NCBI GenBank assembly: GCA_014529385.2
Contig: CM043962.1
Span: 51,479,905-51,543,904, forward strand
DNA: 64,000 bases
Origin: Adiantum capillus-veneris
Taxonomy: Eukaryota > Streptophyta > Polypodiopsida > Polypodiales > Pteridaceae
Reading direction: 5' to 3'
Shown here: one piece after another, positions 44,015 to 55,692 of the stretch
Layout of the letters: each line of letters opens with the position of its first letter
Numbering within the stretch: position 1 is the stretch's first letter
Made by a program: the position numbers and the translations under genes
Notes under the pieces: generated by a model
What the model saw: the letters and a program-made list of their open reading frames with translations, nothing else
What the model was told of the DNA's origin: nothing
The model's database searches: none

Positions 44015-45685
44015 CGCTGTGAGCGGGATGAAAACACACACAACGCCTCTATAACAACCCGACACACACTCTTGGAATGATACACACACACAAACACACT
44101 ATGGGGCACCACTCCGCTTACACAACACACCTGGCCGAGACAGGGAACACACCGATGGAGCGAGAGGAGAGAGACTATTCGTTTACCCACTCCACACAGA
44201 GAGATACACACACACACACACAAAAACTCAGCTCAAAAGAGGAGAATTTCTGATGTTTAGATACAATAGAGCTTGGGCCAACACCAATGGGGCAAGCAAC
44301 TCACACAATACGGGTAAAATATGCCAGATACAATCACAAACTGGAGCAGAAGCTTCGCTCATAAGAGAAACTTACACATCAAAAATAGCAGGAAAAAAGT
44401 GAGGAATTTGGCAAAATGGACAGCGCCATCGCGTCCAGAACGGCCTAAAACCCCAGTCTACAATGTCAAAGTGCTCAAATCCGACCTCGGATGAGCAGTT
44501 TAGGGCCAAAACAGACTCCAAAATGAGCAAAAACACACCTGCGGTTGTTCTTCCTCTCTTCTCCACATTTTTTCTGGTCTTCTCTCAGTTTTTTCAGTTC
44601 CCACACTTAGCTTTATTACTTGGGCACCCTTGGCCTTTTAGATGACCTCAAACGGACCCCGAACAGGCCAAAAACTGACCTCGCAGTGCATAGTTGTCAC
44701 CTTTAGCATCATCCGCACACCTGGCACTCATTTCGTTTCAATAATGCATCCGGCCACCACGTAGAGTGGCCCCAAAAAGTGGTCCTCATGATGACCTTTC
44801 TGCATAAGTATCACAAGAAAACACCTACGTCGTGTCCATTCTTCTCCGTGTGCAAGTATTGACCCCGTTCGACCTCCTGACGCCACTAGATGCCATCTGA
44901 TGCACTTGCTTACCTCATGTCGTCGGCCCATGGATAGCTTCCTCAAGAAGTTTTACGCGCTACCAACTCCTCATTATTGTAGAAAAAACACACTGGTACT
45001 GGTAACAATGAAAATCGATGGACTATGTACATGCTGTCCTACCTGTATACATGTGGGCCCCACGTAACCACCTGGCTCTGGAAAATGGGCAATTCTTTAT
45101 TTGATGCACCATGCATGTGTATGTACATATGCGCAATCCCTTGCTCCAAAAAACTCCTGACAACGCGGACATCATTTTTCGGAGTTCTCCTTGTAAAACA
45201 ATTATTATTTTGATAAAAGAATATTGTAACTCCTATTTTCTTGGTAAACTTTGTAATTAATGAGCCGGTGCTACAAGCTTCCAGATTGTATTAGCCAGTC
45301 AATTCCCAGCTTTGGTAGAACTCCAGATTATTAGTTTTGACCACTCAAAAACCTGGGCTAAGGTATAAAAGCCAATTTTTGTAAGTTTTTTATTAAGTTT
45401 TTGGATAAGAAATACACAGCATGAGCTAACGGTGCTCAATTCTCTCCTTCTCGTGCTTCCTACTCCCTCTCTAGTTGTCACATTGCGATTGCGTTTGTTG
45501 CATTGCAACCGCAAGTAAGAGCTGTACGCATTGACGTAAGCCATTCACAGTATTTTGTAGCTTTTGGCGTTGAGAGGCGGAAGTGAAAAAAATAGACCCG
45601 GTGGCCTCTACACCAAGACTATGCACAATGGCCTCATCATGGGGAATACACAATAGGGGCACCACCTAGCAAGATATGCGGCTAG
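44015..45685. other. No gene seen
   Basis: Contains short CA microsatellites (44085-44222), then mixed DNA without convincing frames on either strand. If element F inserted into element E's 5' LTR, part of this stretch next to 45685 should be the missing left part of that LTR; E's 3' LTR is not in the window, so this cannot be tested here. Confidence 0.4.
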
Positions 45686-45764
45686 GACGCATACATATAC
45701 ACAATGAAACATGCCATGCAAAACAATTTCAAGATCCACGCCCAAATGTGGAATGGGGTGATCA
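45686..45764 (-). repeat. End piece of element F's 3' LTR left outside the inversion
   Basis: 79 bp identical in layout to 52689-52767 (GACGCATACATATACACAAT...GGGGTGATCA). Next to it the inverted block begins. The 42 bp found at 52768-52809 are missing here. Confidence 0.85.
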
Positions 45765-46269
45765 CTTGGTGTTTGGTAAGGAAGCCATTTTACGCATTGA
45801 AGTACATTTGGCTAGTCTCAGGGTACTAGCTGGGCAGGTGGAACGTCCTAATGCTCATCTCCACAACCACATTCTTGATCTAGAGAGGCTTCAACTAGAC
45901 AGAGAAGATGCTATCAACTATTATGCAGCACAGGTAGAGCAACGTCGACTTACCTTCAACAAGGGACTTAGGGCAAAAGGTCTCAAGAAAGGTATGTTGG
46001 TCCTACGGTATGATAACAGGTTTGACACTAGGAAGGATAAAAAGTTTTCACCCAGATGGGAAGGGCCATTTGTCATTAGAAAGCGCTACGCCAATGGCAG
46101 TTACCGATTGACGGATGCAGATGGTAGGCTCCACAAAACACGTGTCAATGGATGGAGGTTGAAGCAGTACTTTTTGAGATTTGATCAAACACCTATGATG
46201 GAAATCCCCGAGGAGGGAGACTCCTCCACCTCAATTGAAGAAGAATCAGGTACAACGCTAGAGGCATGA
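45765..46269 (+). pseudogene. Element F integrase C-terminal part (inverted)
   Basis: Reads HLVFGKEAILRIEVHLASLR at the junction, then a coil (LDLERLQLDREDAINYY) and the DNA-binding C-terminal domain KKGMLVLRYDNRFDT, FSPRWEGPFVIRKRYANGSY, ending TGA 46267-46269. The missing N-terminal part ends SLGFTPF on the opposite strand at 47993; FTPF followed by (H/R)LV(F/Y)GKEA is the unbroken family sequence. A GGGGGAGGG tract follows at 46281-46294 before the LTR. Confidence 0.88.
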
Positions 46270-46297
46270 ATACCTCTAGCCTTAGGGGGAGGGCTAA

Positions 46298-47992
46298 TGA
46301 GGAAAGCTTTTCCATGCATGGGAACCTCCCTATATATTTTTTCCCTTTTATCAAAATATTTCCCATTATATAAGTTACTTTTGATTTTTTCTTCCTTTTT
46401 CACAAACGTTTTAGCCTTTATTAAATAAATAATACTTATGCTAATCAATCACGATGTAGCATAATAAGTAAGCTTTCTTTGTTGATCTCTCTTTTGACCT
46501 TAAAAATATTAAATATATATATTCTAGTATTTTCTAATATATTTTTCATGTATGTATATTATTCCACTCTACCAAATATTTTATTCACTAGTTTTCATTT
46601 TCAAACCTCAACCCCACTTTCAAATTTCAATAATACCTCCATCTAAATGATTGCCAATCTTTTCAACACTCTAGGTCATGTTTTCATACACATGAAGGAG
46701 CTTACACTTGAAGGCAAGAGAGAAGTCCACTCAAAGGGGACCACCAAAAGACTTTTGCAGCCACAAATAATACATTATTTGGCTGAATTTTTTAAGTAAA
46801 GAAGAACCCCGAATCTGAAGGAGCGTTCAACATGAAAGATGTAGCTCGTGATCTCAACTTTTAGCTCAAATTTTTTTCAGAATTTTTGGAGTTATGAACA
46901 CGGAGATATGATTTTTGTAGTGGACCCCAGTTTTCTCGTGTAACGGTGACACAGGCCATCCCCACTTTTCTTCCTTCTAGAATGGCTATGGTTCTACAAG
47001 TCTTCAAGCATGATTACAAGAGACAAGGCTCTTTTAATGAGGTCTTGGCTAGTCTAGAGTAATTCTATCACCATTTTTGGAGGATCCATCCTCATCAACA
47101 AATATCCACCTTCGACAACCTCTCTTATAATTTTCTTACCTTTCTCTTCTCTCCCTAATAAGCTTATGTCTATCCAAAGCTAGACTATTGTAAATATTTC
47201 CTATCCTCTACATCCTACCCACATTCTCTCTTCTTCTCTCTCTATTGACTCTGGTATTTTAAATAATGAGGAGACAAGATGGGAGCCACAGTCACATGCA
47301 CCCCATTTTCCTAGTCACCAAAGTGGGACACTCACCTCAAATAGAAATATCGCTAAATCCTTCCCTCCTTCCCTATATAAGGAGGCCATGAGAGCTCACT
47401 TGGGGGAGAGAACACACACACACACACACACACACCTATCCATACACACTCTTGTGCTACATGCTTGTAGCATGAACCCTAATCACATAATCACAACACC
47501 ATCATCATCACCATCACCATGCACAAAAGATGAGCACCACACCTCCACACCACTTGTAATTAAGGGTTGAAGGCACAATTTCAAGAAGAAGAAGGGTGGA
47601 CGCACTCATGATATTCCTCGCCATCAACTCCCATCTCTCCATTATGCCTCCTACGATCTTGTTCCCTTCTCATTTTCTTGCCATACGCTACCTATTGTAT
47701 TCATCTTTTGCAAGCAATAAACACACTCCATCTTGGTGCCATACTTTGTGTCGCTTTGGATACATCTCATTGTGAGTATGGTATATGCTTGTTCCTTGCC
47801 ATTTTTTTTCTGCTTATGTAAAGGTGTGCGGATTCGCCACCATACACACACACTCTCTCTCCCTCTCATATTCCTATCATCTTGCTACTTCCATATTGAG
47901 GTGTGCGGATTCGCCACCTTTTGTATGAGAAGTGAGCATACTTGCATATATCCCTGACCTTGTTATCTTCCTTACTACATGCACGAGTAGCG
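46298..47992 (+). repeat. Element F 3' LTR, inverted portion (1695 bp)
   Basis: Begins TGAGGAAAGCTTTTCC after a polypurine tract and matches the reverse complement of 52810-54504, with the same length. Contains a TATATAAGGAGG promoter-like box near 47371 and a CA run near 47410. Confidence 0.9.
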
Positions 47993-50900
47993 AATGGTGT
48001 GAACCCAAGGGATGTGCGAAATGAAGTGCGATAAGCCCAAAGTGCAGCCATAAGATGCTTGTCCCAATCACTTTTGTGATTGTTTACATGCTTAGTGATG
48101 ATCTTGCAGATCATACCATTTACCTTTTCCACCAAACCATTGCATTGTGGGTAGTAGGGAGTTGAATGTCGTCGTGAGATACCTAACTTAATTCTCCATT
48201 AGCTCTCCTACAAGGTCTCCTCTAAAACCTGGTCCCCTGTCAGAAATTATTTCAAGAGGAGTGCCAAAACGGCAACAAATGTTTTCAAATACGAACTTAG
48301 CCACTTCCTTAGCTGTAATCCGGGTGGTGGCAACTGCTTCAGCCCACCTGGTCATGTAGTCCACACCCATGATGATATAAAATTTACCTGATTGGCTCCT
48401 TGGCAAAGGCCCAATAGCATCAATTCCCCATTTCTCAAATGGTCCATATGAGATTATAGGAGTTTGTGGCTCATATGTGAGCCTCCTATCCCCTGCCTTT
48501 TGACATTCCTTGCATGTTTTACACCAATGATGCACATCCCTATGTAGACTAGGCCATACAAACCCGGCTTGTAGAATCTTTCTACTAGTGATGTCAAGTG
48601 CAAAGTGTCCTCCGCAAACACCATCATGGCAACTTGAAATGATTTCAATGATCTCTCTAGAGAGAGGTACACGCCTAAGAATTTGATCCTTACCCTTGCA
48701 GTAGAGGTCGTCATTGATAAGGCGGTATTTTGTTGCCTTGCGCACAAGCCACTGTTTTTGGCCCTTAGTAAGATCCTTAGGACACTCTCCTGTGTCCAAG
48801 AAACTTATGATGTCAGGCATAGCATCGCTACCTTGGAAGAGAGGCAGCTTCAACTTGATAGCACCCAGCACTGAAACATCTTGCAACTTCTCTCTAGCTA
48901 GAGCATCTGCTTCTTGATTTTCTACTCGAGGGACATGATGTAATTGTACAACTTGAAATTTCCCTAAAAGTTCCTTGACTTTGCGCAAATGGCCTAGCAA
49001 GATATGATTTTTACAAGCCCAAGTTCCTTGTATTTGTTTTATTAAAAGCATGGCATCACCAAATACATTTAACCGTTGAATGCCCTGTGTCACACACCAC
49101 TCTAACCCAAGAGTTAAAGCTGCATATTCTGCCTCATTGTTAGAGTGACAATCCAAGAGATTCCCAATGGAGAAAACCTCGTCCCCTTGCTCGTTGAAGA
49201 TGACAATGCCTGCTGCAGCTTTGTCCACTTTCCTCTTGTAGGCTCCATCAAAGAAAAGAGAGTGAGCCTCCTCTACCTTAGGGACTTCCAGCACAGGTGT
49301 AATATCTTGATCATTTGGCTTTATATTTAGCTTCTTTTCATAGTGGCGATGAGTGATAATACCTCCTAGACTGGCCCTTGTGGAGTTCTCCACTTGCATT
49401 GTGTAGTCAAACTCTTGTAGCCTTGTGAGCCATTTGGAAATCCTAGAAGAAACATCCATGTGCTGCATTACATAAGGAAATACTTCTTCCATTGTTAAGA
49501 TTATGAATGGTCTAGACAATAAATAAGAGCAAAATTTGGTGGTAGCAAACATTAATGCAAGCACCATGTGCTCCACTGCCGTGTATCCCTTTTCTGATGG
49601 GGTCATCATTCGACTAGAGAAGTAGATAGGACGCATGAAAGAAGTTTGAGGATCCTTTTGCATCAATACAGCCCCAAGTGTGTCATTGCCAACACTAGGG
49701 TTTACATAAAATGGCTCGTCCCACTTTGGAGGTGCTATGGTGGGAAGTGAAGCTAGAATTTGTTTTACCTCATTGAATTGTTGTTCATTTTCTTCACTCC
49801 AAGTGAAGATCTCTTGATGGGTAACTTGTTGTAAAGGGAGAACCACTTGGGAGAGCAAGTGAATGAACCTACTCAAATACCTCACCTTTTGAAGAAAAGA
49901 GACCAATTGCTTTGTTGTGGTGGGAGAGGTCAAAGCCACCAAGGCTTGAACCTTGCTTGGGTCAGCTTCAATGCCGTTGGCCGAGATCACATGGCCAAGA
50001 AGAGTAACCTTGCTTTCACCAATGTGGCATTTCTCCACATTGAGTTGGCCACCCAAAGCTTGTAGCCTAGCTAGACGTTCATAAACTTTCTTCAAATGAA
50101 GAGAGCGAGAGCTATAGATGCAAAATTCATCAATAAAAACACGGATTGATTTTCCAAAGAATGGCTGAAAAACAAATGTCACATATCGCTGAAAAGTGGC
50201 TGGAGCATTAGTGAGACCAAAAGGCATAACTCTGTAAGCAAAACATCCCCATGGTGTGATGAAGGTTGTCTTCTTTTGATCTTCTTCAGCGATGCTAATT
50301 TGGAAGTAGCCTGAGTAGCCATCACATACCGTGTAGCGCTCATGTCCTGCTACCTCATTGAGTATTTCGTCTTGAAAAGGAAGAGGAAAATGGTCCCTCT
50401 TTGTGGCTGCATTAGAAGGCTTGTAATCAACACAAACCCTCCACTTACCATTCTTCTTTGGTGTGACTACCACTGGAGAAACCCACTCTGAGTCTTCAAC
50501 AGGATAGTTAAAACCGGCTTCTAGCAATTTCCTCACCTCTTTGAGTAGGGCGTCTTGTTGAATTACTCCTAGCCGCCTGAGCTTCTGCACTACAGGTTTA
50601 CTTCCCTCCTTGAGCTTAATGTGATGTTGAACTACTGTGATGCCAGTGATTTTATCATATTCATCAATGAACAATGTGGTAAAATTACTTAGCATCAAAA
50701 TATAATCTTCACGCTCCTTCCCACACAACTCACTAGAGAACATTTGATGTAGCTTACTTGCTTCTACCAGAGGTTGTATACCTGGTGTCTCCCCTTGGCT
50801 TGATGATGAGGCATCAGGTTGCTCCATCTTCTTAGGGTCCTTGAGAATGATCCCCATCACCTCAATGCTACTGTCACTTTCTTCACTCATTGTTGACTCC

Positions 50901-51223
50901 TCCTCTGAAGTGGTTGAAGAGTCACCACTAGAAAACTCATCCTCGGAGGTTTCTAGATCCATGTCGCGTTGTTGACCTATCTTCATGTCGTAAAGTATTG
51001 GCCTTCCTTTTGTATCCTTCATCTGGATTATGCCGGTGTCCCAGTCCTGCTTAGCTCTCATAGCCATAAGCCAAGGCCTTCCTAGAATGATAGGATAGCC
51101 CTCCCCTTTGTGTGGCATGACAAAGATGTCCACATCTACCTCGGTGTTGAATGCCTTTATCCTAACTGCATTTATGACACCAACACATTGAACTTTTAAA
51201 TATTTGCCATTTTGGCTCGGCAT
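47993..51223 (-). pseudogene. Element F pol: protease end, reverse transcriptase, RNase H, integrase
   Basis: Open from 51223 to a frameshift at about 48190, over 1000 codons. Protease tail YPIILGRPWL; reverse transcriptase with WRVCVDYKPSNAATKRDHFP, YSGYFQISIAEEDQ and FAYRVMPFGLTNAPATFQR; the catalytic box reads RVFIDEFCIYS, with Glu in place of the second Asp. RNase H is followed by a plant-type second RNase H (LFFDGAYKRKVDKAAAGIVI, NNEAEYAAL). Integrase shows HH-CC (CKTCKECQKAG), WGIDAIGPL, IISDRGPGF and, after the frameshift, QCNGLVEKVNG. Ends SLGFTPF at the inversion joint. FIDE predicts a dead polymerase. Confidence 0.9.
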
Positions 51224-52158
51224 GGTGCCGGCCGACTCACCTCTAAACCCAAACGGTGCATCAGTTTTTCACTCATGACGCATATTTGTGCGCCACCATC
51301 GATGTAGATATTGGAGATGTGTTGCCCTTTGATGTAAGCATCCATCACTGGTAGTATGTCGTCTAGATTCCTCCCGGAGATAGCCCCAGCTATCTTTGGC
51401 TTTGGTCGCCTTGTGTTAACCATCTTTGTCCATTGTCTCCTCACCCTAGGTGCTAGGTGGAGTAACTGGGGCCAGGTGATTTTTGGGCCCTGCACAGAAA
51501 CATCTTGAACCAAATCATATGGTTTAGAACATTCACCCAAAGAGAAATCTACAATGTCAATTTTTCGTCGTGACTTGGACGGCTTTTTGCTAGATTCCCC
51601 TTTAGTCTTCATCTTTTCTTCCTTTTGGGAAGATTCACCATGCCTAGCGCGTTTTACCCCAATGGCATCTACTCCTTTAACCTTGGTCTTATCCTCCTCC
51701 ACTTTCTCCTTTCCGTTACCTTCAAGACTGATGACGCTTACTGTTTGATTGCCATCTGGTGGTGGGGGTAAGGGTGGAATGCCATGACCATCCTCCCCAC
51801 AATTGTAGCAGTGGTATTCTTGGTTTTGCCTTCGTTGTCCTCTCCCTTGCTCTTGGTTTCGATTGTGTGCATGCCCTTGTTGTATCAAATGGACTGAGAG
51901 ATTCTCAAGTTGATTGGTGATTCGGTTGAGCAGGTCTTGCTGATCTTCAATTGGTTCTCGTGGTTGAATCCTCTGGGAGACTATTGTAGGTGGTGCTAGA
52001 GGTGGTGGGGTCCTAACGGCTTCCTCTCCATCAATATTCCTGGCTTGTAGGCGCAACTTCTTGTCTTTAAGGCGGGCCACTTCAACTGCTAGCTCATACA
52101 TAGCAGGAAACCTTCCCTTCACCTTCTCTTTAAGAGTTGGCCATAGCCCCAGCCACAA
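51196..52158 (-). pseudogene. Element F gag C-terminus and protease start
   Basis: Frame shifted relative to both the capsid part and pol. Contains LKEKVKGRFPAMYELAVEV, coil, a half zinc knuckle (CYNCGEDGHG, followed by prolines so the last Cys is lost), a Lys-rich linker and the protease site IYIDGGAQICVMSEK (DGG in place of DSG/DTG). Ends where pol resumes in another frame at about 51223. Confidence 0.85.
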
Positions 52159-52558
52159 ACCGATCCTTCTTTAGGAAATCAGGTGCCCCCTCATCCTCTC
52201 TTAGCGATGCAACCCATCGCCCCCATAAATCTACAAACTTTGACTCATATGATGCGTATTCCAGCATACTGCCCTGCTTCAACTCTGTCAACAATTGCCA
52301 CAGCTTCTCTGATGTTGTGCCCTCTCCAAAACGCTTGACAAAGGCTGCCCTTAATAAGTCCCACCGTTCCTTGGTTTCTTGTGCCAAGGCATTGTGCCAT
52401 GATCTTGCCTCCACCTTCATTAGAAGTGGGAAGATGCGCAAGCGCGAAGCATCATCATCTCTCGCAGAGATGACACATGCTATTTCCAAGTTGTCTAGAA
52501 AGTCTGCAGCATCCTCGCCCACCTCACCAGTAAAGGTTGGAAATGCTACACTTGCCAT
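52130..52558 (-). pseudogene. Element F gag capsid-like domain
   Basis: From ATG 52558 (MASVAFPTFTGEVGEDAADF), a retrotransposon gag domain: FLDNLEIACVIS, RLRIFPLLMKVEARSWHNAL, LLRAAFVKRFGEG, KFVDLWGRWV. It would form the particle shell. It ends at a stop near 52130 after VAGAMA, where the next block resumes one frame away, so a single frameshift broke it. Confidence 0.88.
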
Positions 52559-52688
52559 GATTACTGAGAGAGAGCTAGAAAGACGCACTTCTTAACTTGC
52601 AAAATTTTTTCTTCTTTACAAGGAGGCGTGTATACCCTATTATACTAGGACATAGATTAAAACTTCAAACGGTACATTGCCTTGTACC

Positions 52689-54504
52689 GACGCATACATA
52701 TACACAATGAAACATGCCATGCAAAACAATTTCAAGATCCACGCCCAAATGTGGAATGGGGTGATCAGAGAATAAGGTGAGAGGAGGGGTGAGTGAGTGA
52801 GAATGGGCTCGCTACTCGTGCATGTAGTAAGGAAGATAACGAGGTTAGGGATATATGCAAGTATGCTCACTTCTCATACAAAAGGTGGCGAATCCGCACA
52901 CCTCAATATGGAAGTAGCAAGATGATAGGAATATGAGAGGGAGAGAGAGTGTGTGTGTATGGTGGCGAATCCGCACACCTTTACATAAGCAGAAAAAAAA
53001 TGGCAAGGAACAAGCATATACCATACTCACAATGAGATGTATCCAAAGCGACACAAAGTATGGCACCAAGATGGAGTGTGTTTATTGCTTGCAAAAGATG
53101 AATACAATAGGTAGCGTATGGTAGGAAAATGAGAAGGGAACAAGATCGTAGGAGGCATAATGGAGAGATGGGAGTTGATGGCGAGGAATATCATGAGTGC
53201 GTCCACCCTTCTTCTTCTTGAAATTGTGCCTTCAACCCTTAATTACAAGTGGTGTGGAGGTGTGGTGCTCATCTTTTGTGCATGGTGATGGTGATGATGA
53301 TGGTGTTGTGATTATGTGATTAGGGTTCATGCTACAAGCATGTAGCACAAGAGTGTGTATGGATAGGTGTGTGTGTGTGTTCTCTCCCCCAAGTGAGCTC
53401 TCATGGCCTCCTTATATAGGGAAGGAGGGAAGGATTTAGCAATATTTCTATTTGAGGTGAGTGTCCCACTTTGGTGACTAGGAAAATGGGGTGCATGTGA
53501 CTGTGGCTCACTGTGGCTCCCATCTTGTCTCCTCATTATTTAAAATACCAGAGTCAATAGAGAGAAAAGAAGAGAGAATGTGGGTAGGATGTAGAGGATA
53601 GGAAATATTTACAATAGTCTAGCTTTGGATAGACATAAGCTTATTAGGGAGAGAAGAGAAAGGTAAGAAAATTATAAGAGAGGTTGTCGAAGGTGGATAT
53701 TTGTTGATGAGGATGGATCCTCCAAAAATGGTGATAGAATTACTCTAGCCTAGCCAAGATCTCATTAAAAGAGCCTTGTCTCTTGTAATCATGCTTGAAG
53801 ACTTGTAGAACCATAGCCATTCTAGAAGGAAGAAAAGTGGGGATGGCCTGTGTCACCGTTACACGAGAAAAATGGGGTCCACTATAAAAATCATATCTCC
53901 GTGTTCATAACTTGAAAAATTCTGAAGAAAAATTGAGCTAAAAGTTGAGATCACGAGCTACATCTTTCATGTTGAACGCTCCTTCAGATTCGGGGTTCTT
54001 CTTTACTTAAAAAATTCAGCCAAATAATGTATTATTTGAGGCTGCAAAAGTCTTTTGGTGGTCCCCTTTGAGTGGACTTCTCTCTTGCCTTCAAGTGTAA
54101 GCTCCTTCATGTGTATGAAAACATGACCTAGAGTGTTGAAAAGATTGGCAATCATCTAGATGGAGGTATTATTGAAATTTGAAAGTGGGGTTGAGGTTTG
54201 AAAATGAAAACTAGTGAATAAAATATTTGGTAGAGTGGAATAATATACATACATGAAAAATATATTAGAAAATATTAGAATATATATATTTAATATTTTT
54301 AAGGTCAAAAGAGAGATCAACAAAGAAAGCTTACTTATTATGCTACATCGTGATTGATTAGCATAAGTATTATTTATTTAATAAAGACTAAAACGTTTGT
54401 GAAAAAGGAAGAAAAAATCAAAAGTAACTTATATAATGGGAAATATTTTGATAAAAGGGAAAAAATATATGGGGGGGTTCCCATGCATGGAAAAGCTTTC
54501 CTCA
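52689..54504 (-). repeat. Element F 5' LTR (about 1816 bp)
   Basis: In element direction it starts TGAGGAAAGC at 54504. The end is set at 52689 because that is where similarity to the left copy stops; no canonical CA end or tRNA primer site is obvious there, so the inner border is uncertain. The AT-rich middle and the run CACACACTCTCTCTCCC are shared with 46298-47992. Confidence 0.8.
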
Positions 54505-54997
54505 GCGTCGCCAACCGACGGCCTAATTTCATCATAACTCAGAATTTATACTTTTAAATCTAAAACTAAGCATAGGCGGGGTATTGGGGCATCATTGCTA
54601 AACATTTAGATGCATTCTGGGTCGAAAACGATTAGGTAAAAAATCCACTGCTATTAATAATTGCGATTTTGGAACTTGACCTAAAGTGGGGTTTGAAACC
54701 ATAGGCATGTGTGCTTAGGTCTTATAAACTTGTCCTAGAAGTTTCGTTACGTTTGGATGTCATTTGATGCTGTAACGGATGTGAATTGTTTGCCGACGAG
54801 CGATTAGGTTTTGGTGATTTCAGTCACTTGAGTGTAGCTTGAGTTAGATGCGAGTTGTTAGTTGTTTTCCAAGAGATTGATAACCTCTTGTAGCCTCTAT
54901 GCACTAGTCGAGTCAATCCCATGGTTTGACAAATTAATCGTGGTTCTCGCTAATACTGCAATAAGATAGGATGGTGAGGTTAGACATGCGTCCCACA
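54505..54997 (+). repeat. Element E 5' LTR fragment
   Basis: Taken as LTR because it precedes the primer site; its last bases CGTCCCACA resemble CGTCCAACA at the end of B's LTR. No second copy is available in the window to confirm its extent. Confidence 0.55.
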
Positions 54998-54999
54998 TT

Positions 55000-55017
55000 T
55001 GGCGGGGCTGTCGAGGA
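55000..55017 (+). other. Degenerate primer binding site of element E
   Basis: TGGCGGGGCTGTCGAGGA matches B's TGGCGCCGCTGCCGGGGA at 14 of 18 positions and lies two to three bases after a CCACA LTR end. Confidence 0.7.
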
Positions 55018-55692
55018 TCTAAGAGACCTAAACTATGGAAAAACACAAGCGTCTTGTGTAATTGTCCTTTAACTTCCTCTAAGTTCACCTAAAGTAAAAC
55101 TTTCTTTTTAGAAACCGCATAGCTTAAGATTGTCGTCTTTTGTTGTGTAGAGGTAGCTTGGAGGTAAGTTGTACTTGCCGTGTGCCTTTAGGCGGTAGGA
55201 TTGTAGATTTAGATTAGGATTTGGAGAATGATTGGTAGACGAGACAAGTCTTAAGATCAGATTCTGCAAAACATTAAAAACACAAGAAAACGAGTGTTTG
55301 TGAACACTTTCCACAACCCCGTTGCATGAGACCCTGGGAGTAGGGTAAGTAGAATCCGAGGTGGATTTCAAAACATTGCTCTCTCTGAAAGAATCAAGTG
55401 TGAGTTGTTATGTAAAGTTGCAGAATTTTGGGTCTACTGCTAGAAATAGCTTGAAAAGACTCGAATTCAGTCAATCCGACTGAAAAGTAAGCCTAAGAGT
55501 TGTCTAAACTAGTGGGTAAGCTCAAAGACACTTCGAGGTAAAAATTTCAAGAAGTTGACCAAAACTCAAATTATTACTTTTTCTTGTCATTTTAGGCCAA
55601 ATTAAGTTTTGACTTGATTTATAGGCTTAAAAAACATTATAAAAAGACTGTCTTTGAGAAAATTGCAAAAAAGTGCTCATTTCAAACCTCAA

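Larger units (their letters stand above)
45686..54504 (-). mobile_element. Element F: Ty3/gypsy element with internal inversion
   Basis: Gag, protease, reverse transcriptase, dual RNase H-like region and integrase run on the minus strand from 52558 to 47993. The integrase C-terminus (45765-46269) and most of the 3' LTR (46298-47992) lie on the plus strand. Flipping 45765-47992 restores a normal order and an unbroken integrase. The second RNase H domain suggests the Tat lineage. No clear target duplication was found (right flank GCGTC). Confidence 0.88.

Noticed and set aside
44011-44223. Cys/Val-rich minus-strand frame upstream of the acidic ORF
   Set aside because: Driven by CA repeats and overlapping simple sequence; no evidence it continues the acidic protein.
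47388-47957. Small frames duplicated at 47388-47957 and 52845-53536
   Set aside because: Both are inside the two copies of element F's LTR.
46298-54504. Two separate gypsy elements inserted head-to-head
   Set aside because: Integrase halves on opposite strands complement each other exactly and a remnant of the 3' LTR end lies outside; one inversion is simpler.
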